From: Candidatus Altimarinota bacterium
Lineage (GTDB): Bacteria; Patescibacteriota; Gracilibacteria; BD1-5; UBA2023
Reading direction: 5' to 3'
Length of the DNA stretch: 13,505 nucleotides
Assembly (NCBI GenBank): GCA_947373235.1
Contig: CANBWW010000021.1
Coordinates: forward strand, 1-13,505
Part shown: in pieces, positions 6,455 to 13,505 of the stretch
Layout of the letters: the number at the start of each line of letters is the position of its first letter
How positions within the stretch are numbered: position 1 is the first letter of the stretch
Program-made: the position numbers and the translations under genes
The notes under the pieces: generated by a model
Told to the model about the DNA's origin: nothing
What the model saw: only the letters and a program-made list of their open reading frames with translations
Databases searched by the model: none

Positions 6455-7899
6455 AATTCAAAAATCTTTCCCTACTCGAACTTCGCGATCTGATCAATTC
6501 TGGAAAAACTACCAGCAAATCCATCTATGATTATTTTTTGGAACGAAGTACAAAGTACAATCCAGAACTCAATGCATATAATACACTTCCATCGGAAAAA
6601 AATCCAGACAATGGATGAAATGGAAATGTCGGTCTTGGTCTTCCAATAGGCGTGAAGGATCTTTTTTGTGAAAAATGAATTCGTACCACCGCTAGCTCAC
6701 TCATGCTCGAGAATTTTGTTTCACCATATGAATCAACCGTAACGGATCGAATGAAAAAGGCAGGATTTATCTCATTTTGAAAAACGAATCTGGATGAGTT
6801 CGCGATGGGTGGAAGTGGTGAAAATAGCGCGTTTGGTCCAACCAAAAATCCATGGGATCCAAGCCGTATTCCTGGTGGATCATCATCTGGATCAGCAGCA
6901 GTAGTAGCTGCCGGACTGGTACCAGCAGCACTTGGAACAGATACGGGAGGATCGATCCGACAACCTGCAAGTATGTGTGGGGTGGTAGGATTTAAACCTG
7001 GGTATGGTCGCAATAGTCGTTCTGGAGTCATAGCGATGGCATCAAGTTTGGACTGTCCCGGATACTTCACTCGCACCGTTCGGGATGCTGGGCTTCTCTA
7101 TGAAATAACGGCTGGAGCCGATCCGATGGATATGACGAGTCTCACAAAAGATACAAAAATAGATGAGAAAATCTGGGAGAAAAAAGATCTAAGTGGCATA
7201 AAAATCGGAGTACCAAAAGAATACTTTATCGACGGAATAGATCTTGGAGTAAGACATGAAATAGAAGCAACTATAGAAACCTGCAGAGCTCTCGGCGCTA
7301 CGATTGTCGATGTCTCACTTCCGCATACGGAATATGGGATTTCTGTCTACTATATCATCTGTCCAGCCGAGGTATCCTCGAATATGGGACGATACGATGG
7401 AATTCGTTATGGACATGTGGCAGATGGAAGTTTCAATATCGCGAAAAATCGCGAAGAAGGTCTTGGTTCAGAAGTACAAAGACGTTCTCTGGTCGGTTCA
7501 TACGTTCTTTCTTCTGGTTTTTACGACGCATACTATAAAAAGGCTTCTGCTGTGCGCGAACTTATCCGTGATGATTTTACTCAAGCATTTAGAGAAGTCG
7601 ATGTACTCCTTACTCCGACAGCACCGACGGTCGCATGGAAAATCTGAGAAAAATGATCTGATCCACTCGCACTCTATCTCGAAGATATATTCACTATCCC
7701 TGCTTCCCTTGCTGGACTTCCTGGGCTCGTGGTTCCTGTTGGTTTTGCATCTCCAAAAGATGATGCATCTCTCGAACTTCCCGTTGGCATACAGATAATC
7801 GGTCCAGTCCTTGGAGAAGAAAAATGTCTCCTCGTCGGAAATGTCATAGAACAAGCTCTGAAAGAAAAAATCGGTTCTAAGCATCCGAAAATTTGGTAA
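6451..7899 (+). CDS. gatA: Asp-tRNA(Asn)/Glu-tRNA(Gln) amidotransferase subunit A
   Basis: A 482-aa amidase-signature enzyme. Within GatCAB it releases ammonia from glutamine to convert misacylated Glu-tRNA(Gln) or Asp-tRNA(Asn). The catalytic triad is visible as Lys69 (IGVKDLF), cis-Ser144 (PGGSSSGSAA) and nucleophile Ser168 (GTDTGGSIR). Other family landmarks are NLDEFAMGGSGENSAFGPTKNPWD and the C-terminal DIFTIPASLAGLPG. Five TGA codons are read as Gly: 56, 76, 110 (GKTNLDEFAMG), 399 (WKIGEK) and 402. Positions 110 and 399 are invariant in GatA. Length is normal for the family. gatB and gatC are not adjacent. The start codon is fused to the end of the structured element; no Shine-Dalgarno sequence is present. 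Confidence 0.96.
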
Positions 7900-7907
7900 A
7901 TTTTAGA

Positions 7908-7939
7908 AAAAAGCTCTCATAAAAATATGAGAGCTTTTT
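7908..7939. terminator. Bidirectional terminator between gatA and the glutaredoxin gene
   Basis: AAAAAGCTCTCATA (7908-7921) and TATGAGAGCTTTTT (7926-7939) form a perfect 14-bp stem with a 4-nt loop and T-runs on both sides. It separates the convergent gatA stop (7899) and the glutaredoxin stop (7940-7938), and overlaps the latter codon. Confidence 0.9.
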
Positions 7940-8189
7940 ATTGGATTCAGAGAATTTCTTTCAGCTTTCCTTCACGATGCAATAACGCAACATCATCGTA
8001 TCATCCAAGACACTCATCGTCCAGGAAAATCTGTGGAACGGTCCGCATTCCTGATTTTTTATAGAGCTCAGAAAAAAGCTCGGGTTTCGAATTCACATCT
8101 ACTTCTTCAAAAGTCGCACCAAGAGAAGATAAAAGATGTTTTGCTCTGATACAATAAGGACAATAATCCTTCGTATAAAGTGTAAGCAT
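7938..8189 (-). CDS. Glutaredoxin (dithiol, CPYC)
   Basis: An 83-aa thioredoxin-fold oxidoreductase that reduces disulfides or glutathione/low-molecular-weight thiol adducts in the cytoplasm. The active site CPYC is at 10-13 after a beta-strand, MLTLYTKDY. The cis-proline motif TVPQIF has Pro52. The thiol-binding loop GGYDD at 62-66 has its second Gly encoded by TGA. A second TGA (Gly81) lies three residues before the TAA stop. With standard decoding the protein would end at residue 62 and lose its last helix. It starts 9 bases after the rhodanese stop, so the two are co-transcribed. A TATAAT (8203 to 8198) overlaps the rhodanese stop and might give an extra, nearly leaderless transcript. Confidence 0.92.
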
Positions 8190-8198
8190 AAAAATAAA

Positions 8199-8531
8199 TT
8201 ATAAGGTTTCTTTCTTGCCATGGATTACTTTTTCTGGAAACTGAACTGAAAAATCATTCATTCCCCCAAGCAGGTTATAACTTTTAATATTTTCCTTTTC
8301 AAGAAACTGGCAAGCTTGTCCAGATCTTCATCCCGAACGACAGATAAAAATAATTTGTTTCTCAACGTTGATTTCATTTTTTCTGAGTGGAAGCAGATGA
8401 AGTGGAATCAAAATCGCCTGAGGAATATGAATTTCTTCATATTCATCGGTATTTCGTACGTCGATGAGAGTGATCATTTCTGGAGAATTTTCTAGAAATA
8501 TGGAAAGTTCCTTTGGGAGAAGAGTGAACAT
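8199..8531 (-). CDS. Single-domain rhodanese-like sulfurtransferase
   Basis: A 110-aa rhodanese domain, the usual size of GlpE/PspE-type stand-alone forms, moving sulfane sulfur via a cysteine persulfide. It shows the core strand ITLIDVRNTDEYEEIHIPQA and the active-site loop CRSGGRSGQA with catalytic Cys64. Gly68 in that loop is encoded by TGA (8330-8328), so standard decoding cuts the protein just after the catalytic residue. The C-terminal helix and NLLGGMNDF follow, as in the family. It is upstream of glutaredoxin in one minus-strand unit. A persulfide carrier next to a thiol reductant suggests a joint role in sulfur transfer or redox repair; this is inference from gene order. Confidence 0.9.
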
Positions 8532-8559
8532 AGTAAAAAATATATTCCCATACTATAAA

Positions 8560-8584
8560 AATAAGCTTGAGTTTCAAGCTTATT
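8560..8584 (-). terminator. Terminator of the surface-protein operon
   Basis: AATAAGCTTGA (8560-8570) and TCAAGCTTATT (8574-8584) form a perfect 11-bp stem with a 3-nt loop. On the minus strand it continues into a TTTTTATAG tract. It lies 12 bases after the stop of the last operon gene (8596) and upstream of the rhodanese gene. Confidence 0.85.
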
Positions 8585-8595
8585 AAAAAAATATG

Positions 8596-9105
8596 TTAGT
8601 AAGGGTACATTGCGCCAAAATCGCATCGCATTTCTCAGGAAGTATAGCTTTGCAAAAAGTTCGATGAAGAACTACTATATTTCATACGGTTTACCCAACT
8701 ATCATTAGCAAGAACAGTAGTTGATCATCCAACCGGTTGCCAACCATACGTCGTTCCCCAATAGGTAATATTACTATCACCTATTACGGATGATGGACAA
8801 TTGGTAACACCTATTCCTGGCCAAAGTACCGTGTGTATGCGTATCGATCATGGTCTCGCTTTGGAAAAAGTAATAGTATTCCAGTTTCATAGATTGAGGT
8901 TTCCTGCATCATCTCGACCAGGCACAAACATATCATACGACGTGGACGGATTGAATATACGATAATACCTTGTATCATCAGCTCGCTGAAAAATCGTTCC
9001 ATTTCCCCAAACATTCCAACTATTTGAACTCACTCTATATGCACTGACGGGCAAGACAGAAGCAAGAAGAAATGATGATATCACAAAAACGACTATTGAT
9101 TTCAT
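8596..9105 (-). CDS. Secreted protein of unknown function, 169 aa (third gene of the surface operon)
   Basis: It starts at ATG 9105; a TTG two codons earlier is less likely. The signal peptide is MKSIVVFVISSFLLASVLPVSA, probably cleaved before YRVSSNSW. The mature part is rich in Trp, Tyr, Asn, Ser and Thr, with motifs such as RYYRIFNPSTSYDMFVPGRD, YGWQPVGGST and the C-terminal MRCDFGAMYPY. This composition fits an extracellular beta-rich domain. Four TGA codons read as Gly, in NLNLGNW, ARPGSI, PVGGST and TSGEM, and the stop is TAA. Two Cys (one in TNCPSS, one in MRCDF) could pair outside the cell. No family is recognised. It begins 12 bases after the stop of the S74 protein, so it probably works with it, for example as an accessory or anchoring subunit. 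Confidence 0.78.
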
Positions 9106-9117
9106 ACGCAAGTAAAA

Positions 9118-11658
9118 TTATTTTTTAATCTGTTGTTTTAAAGATTCGATATCTTCATGCATTTGTTTTACCTCATCTTTGAGATTAGCAATATCTTTTT
9201 GATCTTGATCATGCAGACGAGAAAGCTCTTTCACTGATTCTATAAGTGGCGCGACAAGATTTCCGTACTGAACAGTTTTTATAGTCATACCAGAGGCTGT
9301 TTGAGTTTCACCGACCAGTTCTGGGAATACTTTTTCTACCTCCTGAGCAATGACGCCGACACTCTTGATACCAGTATCTTTCCATGCAAAAGTATATCCA
9401 TTGAGTGCTTTTATCTTTTCGAGTGGAGACTGGATCGGCACGATATCTTTTTTGAGACGACGATCAGAAGTATAATAATAGTTTTGAGCAAAAATATTTC
9501 CATTCACAGTAAGCTTTGTATTGATAGCTACCTCACCATTTGTATCATTGATAATAAAAGGGCGAAGAGCATTCCATTGTCATGTTTGATCTCCTGGATT
9601 TGTAAGTAAGAAATAAGTGTTTGATCCATCATTTCGAATCATAAATCCGTAATTTCCCCAAATCGCTCGAAATTGTGAATATACTCATGAAGCGTCATTA
9701 AGATAACGAGAGATGATTTGACCAACTACATCGAGTTTTGAACTCGGATTGGTCGTTCAAATACCAACATTTCCGTTATTTAAAATATTGAAAGCATCAC
9801 CTGTTTGTGGATTCCAAAGAGCGGTTCGTCCACCACGATTGGCAAGTTCGATGCGTTGATTGATATCATTATTAATAGAAAGTCGAATATACGCGTTTCC
9901 TGCACTGGAAATAAAGTTTACAAGTGCCGGACTCGATCATGCAACAACGAGTTTATGATCAGGGGTTGCTGTACCGACTCCTAAATTTCCATTTACAATA
10001 GCATTTCTATTGACGGTGGTATTTCCATTCACCATTAGATTATCCCATATCCCAACTTCACGTGATCAAGATGCAGAATTATTTCCGATAATCATGAGTT
10101 TTTGATATGTTCCATTATCATTATAAATAGCAGCTCCACCATCACCAACACCATACTGAGACCATGTTGAGTAACTTGGAAGAATAGCGAATTTTCCTCA
10201 GATTGCACCATTTTGCACTGTGAATTTTGCAGTTGGAGCATTGGTACCGATTCCAATTTTTCCACCTGTTCCATAGATCCAATTTCCTATATTGAGTTGG
10301 TTTGATCCAGTCGAGTATGGAACTTGGGCATTGTAACCAATAACTATATTATTACTCCCGGTCGTGAGAGAAAGTCAGGCTACATGACCTATTGCAGTAT
10401 TATTGCTCCCGGTCGTGAGATTGTAGAGACTTTGAGCTCCATATGCAGTATTACTATTTCCTGAAGTATTAGTAACAAGTGACTGCATTCCGTTTGCGGT
10501 ATTATTTACACCATCTACATTTTGATACAGTGCATTATACCCGTTTGCGGTATTACTATTTCCTGAAGTATTAGAAATAAGCGCATTGACACCAACAGCA
10601 GTATTTTGATAACCGCTGATATTTTCACGGAGTGCGTACATTCCGTTTGCGGTATTATTCTTCCCATCTATATTTGAGAAAAGTGAATAATATCCGATCG
10701 CAGTATTATAATTTCCTGATATATTTTTATAGAGAGATCAAAATCCATTGGCAGTATTATCATTTCCTGATGTATTGGCTGTAAGAGAACCGTATCACAG
10801 AGCGGTATTATTTGCACCATTTATGTTCGAAAAAAGTCATCTAAATCCAATAGCGGTATTATTATTTCCACTCGTATCTACAAAGAGTGTCTGATATCAG
10901 AAAGCCGTATTTGAAGATATATTTCCAGATCCTCTCCCTACGGTAAGATTATTAATCAAAGCATCTCCACGTACATCCAGTTTTGCTTGAGGAGCGTTTG
11001 TTCCTATGCCAACAAAAGGAGCAGGACTAATCGTGCTATCGATGTATATTCCGAGTGAACTATTTGTATAGAGACCGAGTCAGTTCGATATATTTGGATT
11101 GGCACTTGTCGTTGAAAAAAGTCCAGTATCACCATCAGAATCGAATGCAAATCATCTGGTTGAGTTATCAGCAGCATTTGGGATTCCACCGAGAGCACGG
11201 ATCGCACCACCTACTTGGAGTTTTGCACCTGGCTGAATAGTATTCGTACCGATACCGACACTTCCACCCGTATAGTATATATTCCCAGGAACACTCCCCG
11301 TCCACTGGGAAGCTTGACTAAAAATTGGAGTTCCATTCTGATTAAATCCTGTAATTGCCTGGCCAGCAGGAGCTATTTGTCAGGCAAAAAATGTTCCGAT
11401 AATCGGACCGATACTCGTACAATTTCCTTTTCAAAAATTTATATCACTTGATACTGAAAATCCTGTCAGAAGATTTATTCCTGTACAATTTGTAGTAATA
11501 ATATTTTGAAAATACTGAGCAAATTTTCATCCAGAGATTTCTCATGACGGAGTTGCTGGTGGTGAATCTGCACATACCATTGCTATCCCTGAAAGAGAAA
11601 CAAGGGCAGTAATTCCGATTTTTTGGAATCGGGATGAATGTGATAGAACTGAAAACAT
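9118..11658 (-). CDS. Large surface protein: YadA-head-like repeats plus C-terminal S74 intramolecular chaperone
   Basis: An 846-aa secreted protein, probably a trimeric fibre. Residues 1-30 form a signal peptide (KIGITALVSLSGIAMVCA). Five modules of the form VGIGTxxPxxKLxVxG lie near 133-150, 215-231, 467-483, 558-575 and 631-646. Residues 245-457 hold about 12 repeats of 17 residues (GNxNTAxGxxSLxxNxS), like YadA-type head repeats. From Ser731 (SDRRLKKDI) to the end is a peptidase S74 chaperone of endosialidase, which trimerises the fibre and then cuts itself off at that Ser. It ends in a coiled coil (SVKELSRLHDQDQKDIANLK). Seventeen TGA codons are read as Gly, several at the conserved repeat Gly. 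The start at 11658 gives the best signal peptide and avoids overlap with the gene before. S74 is best known from phage tail spikes, but no phage genes are nearby. Confidence 0.88.
10290..10926 (-). repeat. Coding tandem repeat, ~51-bp units (17-aa YadA-like head repeats)
   Basis: About 12 degenerate 51-bp units encode GNxNTAxGxxSLxxNxS. Units differ in sequence, but near-identical blocks recur. One is CTCCCGGTCGTGAGA near 10355 and 10405 on the plus strand; another is TATTTCCTGAAGTATTAG near 10455 and 10557. This suggests duplication or recombination inside the array. Copy number may vary between strains. Confidence 0.85.
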
Positions 11659-11695
11659 AGGAAGAAAATCAGAAAATAAAGGAAAGAGATATTGA

Positions 11696-13093
11696 TTATT
11701 GGAGTCAAGGTGGCGGATCGGAAAGTGCTTTTGGATCAAACTCTATAATCATCGAATAATCATCGTATCATGGAATAGCCGGTGTAGCAGCAGCTGGATC
11801 TGTAGACGATGCTTGGTAATTTCGAAAGTAATTAAAATCAAATCTGAGAGCGGTCGTTCCATTACATGCTTCAGTAAAAAAGTATGGGCATCGAAATGCA
11901 CTTGCATCGGTGAAACTCGCATCATTCGAAGATCCTCCGATCGTATTATAAGAAACCACGCTTCCATTTATATAAAGCTGATAGGGTGGAAGTGACGAAA
12001 GAACATTTTCTTTCGTACCATTATAGATGATGTTTGGATCGACTCCAGAATAGATACTTTTTTCAGCAATGAGGGTCGAATATATATGCTTTACTGTTCA
12101 TTTTATGAAGATATTTCCACCATTTCCTGCACTATCTGCGAGAACAATAATCGCCTTCGGTCATTTCACTGCAGTTGATGTAAGTGAAAGAAGTACATCT
12201 TCGTCGATAACCAGATCAGCTCATTCGATGACTAAAGTTCGAGATTTTTCTTCAAAAAATTTATTCGGTTCATTATTAATAGACTTGTAACTCAATAGCC
12301 CAGATTGTTTGTAATAAAGAATAGAATTTTTTGGTGATTGTGTTCATGGGCCAAGCGTATTTGGATCGATTTTTCTCGTTGCCAATGCCACATCTTTTTT
12401 GATCGTATTGAGTGTTTTGGATCGATTTTGGCTCGCAAAAGAAGTACTCGCATTGAAAAATACATCGAAGATATCATTTCCGGAAAGATTTCCGATTACT
12501 TTCACCTTTCAAACAAGTCCTTCACCAAGAGTTTTTGCACCGATTCAATCGCCAAATTGTATCCAGCCAAGATTTTGACTGTATCCCCATCCATTTAAAA
12601 CTGGGCCATTTGTAGTATCAAAAACAACTCATCCCCCTGGATATGATGGATTTATCTCTATCCACCCAGCATTTTCACTCCAGAGCCATCCTGAAAGTGT
12701 ATTCGCTGTTCGAATATTGGAACCTGTATCTGCTATTTCTAAATTTGTTGAGGCGCCAATAGTCGGATCAAAATGACTCCATCCTACCGTTTGAAGCCAG
12801 AGCCATCCTGAAAGATATTGTACACCTGTCGTATGATCACGGGTAAGTACTACATTTCCAGAATCAAAATTTACTATTCCAGCATTTCAAGTGGCATCAA
12901 AAATTCCCCAATTATGCAGGACTCAACTCAATCCAGTGATTTTCTGATCATAACACTCTACTGGTCATGTACAGGCTGCCCATAGAGAACTCACAGCTCA
13001 AAGAATAACCAAAAAAAATGCAAAAGGGAGGATCAATTTTATATTTGATACGGATGCCAATGGGAACCATGTGAAGAAAGATTTTGCTTTCAT
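11696..13093 (-). CDS. Large secreted surface protein of unknown function, 465 aa (first gene of the surface operon)
   Basis: With TGA = Gly the frame is open from ATG 13093 to TAA 11698-11696. The N-terminus has a hydrophobic export segment at about 18-40 (IKLILPFAFFLVILGAVSSL). Three related motifs follow: LSGWLWLQTVGW (95-105), LSGWLWSENAGWIEI (133-147) and LNGWGYSQNLGWIQF (166-180). A middle region (about 285-350) with short beta-strands such as TLVIEGADLVIDEDVLL and KAIIVLADSAGNGGNIFIKG looks like a parallel beta-helix. The C-terminal part contains LYINGSVVSYNTIGGS and ends in YDDYSMIIEFDPKALSDPPP then GLQ. Thirteen TGA codons are read as Gly. I know no named family for it. It is probably an exported structural or adhesive protein that leads the three-gene operon; the next gene starts 37 bases after it. 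Confidence 0.82.
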
Positions 13094-13116
13094 GAAGGAT
13101 TTTATTTACTAACCCA

Positions 13117-13146
13117 AGCCTATCACAACATATATATTCTCGTCAA
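13117..13146 (-). promoter_or_regulatory. Putative promoter of the surface operon
   Basis: On the minus strand, -35 TTGACG (13146 to 13141) is followed by an 18-base spacer and -10 TAGGCT (13122 to 13117). The -10 is preceded by TGA, giving an extended TGn element. The -10 ends 23 bases before the ATG. Confidence 0.5.
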
Positions 13147-13190
13147 ATATTCGCCCATCATTTCCCCTTGCTCAGTGGCTGATTTTATTT

Positions 13191-13244
13191 TTTATAGTAA
13201 AATCGCCATTTTTTAAATTTAAAAAATGGCGATTTTACTATAAA
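13191..13244. terminator. Perfect 54-bp palindrome, probable terminator
   Basis: The 54 bases equal their own reverse complement, with no mismatch and no unpaired spacer; the centre is AAATTT. The arms contain TTTATAGTAAAATCGCC and its complement. It starts 10 bases beyond the stop of the gene at 13254 and precedes the promoter of the surface operon. The lower stem is AT-rich and the minus strand continues into AAAATAAAAT rather than a T-run, so it is not a textbook terminator. A very strong cruciform or a binding site is possible as well. Confidence 0.65.
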
Positions 13245-13253
13245 TATGTGGAT

Positions 13254-13505
13254 TTATGATTGAAGGTGTGGATAATTTTTTCGGACTTCTTCATAATGTC
13301 TTCGTAATTCTTCTTTAAGTGAAGCTCCCTCTTCACGAGAAATATCTATCTGTTTCAAAAATCAGAAACACTCTTTCTGAACCGATCGAATATCTTCCAA
13401 AATCTCTCTTCAGAGAGGTGAAAGAAGGGCATATTTATCGATTACTCTCAGGGCAAGAGCATTTTTTAGAATATGGAGTAGTGCTTTTCTTTTCCAAGAT
13501 GCATC
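13254..13505 (-). CDS. C-terminal end of an unrecognised helical protein (runs off the window)
   Basis: The last 83 residues of a minus-strand gene ending in TAA 13256-13254. The reading SWKRKALLHILKNALALRVI, then DKYALLSPLGREILEDIRSV, QKECFGFLKQIDISREEGAS and LKEELRRHYEEVRKNYPHLQ, is charged and almost entirely alpha-helical. TGA codes for Gly in SPLGRE and ECFGFL. There is no membrane segment. The family cannot be named from this part. Confidence 0.65.

Noticed and set aside
10290..10926. A CRISPR-like repeat array
   Set aside because: The 51-bp units are degenerate, have no unique spacers, and encode a continuous 17-residue protein repeat.
8596..11658. A prophage tail-fibre region
   Set aside because: The S74 domain suggests phage, but there are no other phage genes, and all three proteins carry export signals and sit between housekeeping genes.
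11659..11739. An earlier ATG (11739) for the 846-aa surface protein
   Set aside because: It would overlap the preceding gene and put 27 extra residues before a good signal peptide; ATG 11658 is preferred.
12069..12598. Plus-strand and alternative-frame ORFs of 60-86 codons inside the surface genes
   Set aside because: They are antisense or out-of-frame shadows of the continuous 465-aa coding frame.
1..13505. UGA read as Trp (genetic code 4)
   Set aside because: The TGA positions align to conserved glycines, not tryptophans, and TGG is used normally for Trp, for example in EPWHW.

Overview
The window comes from a bacterium that reads UGA as glycine (genetic code 25), as in Candidate Phyla Radiation lineages such as Absconditabacteria (SR1) and Gracilibacteria (BD1-5). 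By my hand count about 58 in-frame TGA codons fall inside otherwise intact genes. Many sit at glycines that are nearly invariant in GatA, HisRS, DEAD-box helicase, glutaredoxin and rhodanese. TGG still serves as Trp, and every complete gene ends in TAA or TAG. Gene calling with the standard code breaks most genes here into fragments; the CDS coordinates below use TGA = Gly. I cannot tell from this window alone which of the two phyla it is.

Layout, left to right. 1-191: 5' part of prfA (RF1) on the minus strand. 257-559: a terminator and a small unrecognised minus-strand ORF. 705-788: tRNA-Leu(CAA). 886-4136: a plus-strand run of a structured leader, a CorA-like metal transporter, a VanY-type D,D-carboxypeptidase and an RhlE-like DEAD-box RNA helicase. 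4212-5582: hisS on the minus strand, converging on the helicase with a shared terminator. 5729-6136: a small predicted lipoprotein (minus). 6254-6454: a structured intergenic element leading into gatA (plus, 6451-7899). 7938-8531: a rhodanese-glutaredoxin pair (minus), converging on gatA across a shared terminator. 8596-13093: a three-gene minus-strand surface operon made of a 465-aa secreted protein with GW-rich repeats, an 846-aa protein with YadA-head-like 17-residue repeats and a C-terminal S74 intramolecular chaperone, and a 169-aa secreted protein. 13191-13244: a perfect 54-bp palindrome. 13254-13505: the 3' end of another minus-strand gene.

How it fits together: housekeeping genes (translation termination, His-tRNA and Gln/Asn-tRNA charging, RNA remodelling, Mg2+ uptake, peptidoglycan trimming, thiol and sulfur chemistry) flank a surface-protein operon. 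That operon is the most lineage-specific part and could serve attachment to another cell; this is an inference from its domains. Two further things stand out. The leaders of corA and gatA share a repeated, apparently covarying hairpin and a near-identical 26-nt segment running into the start codon. Also, no gene start here has a recognisable Shine-Dalgarno sequence.
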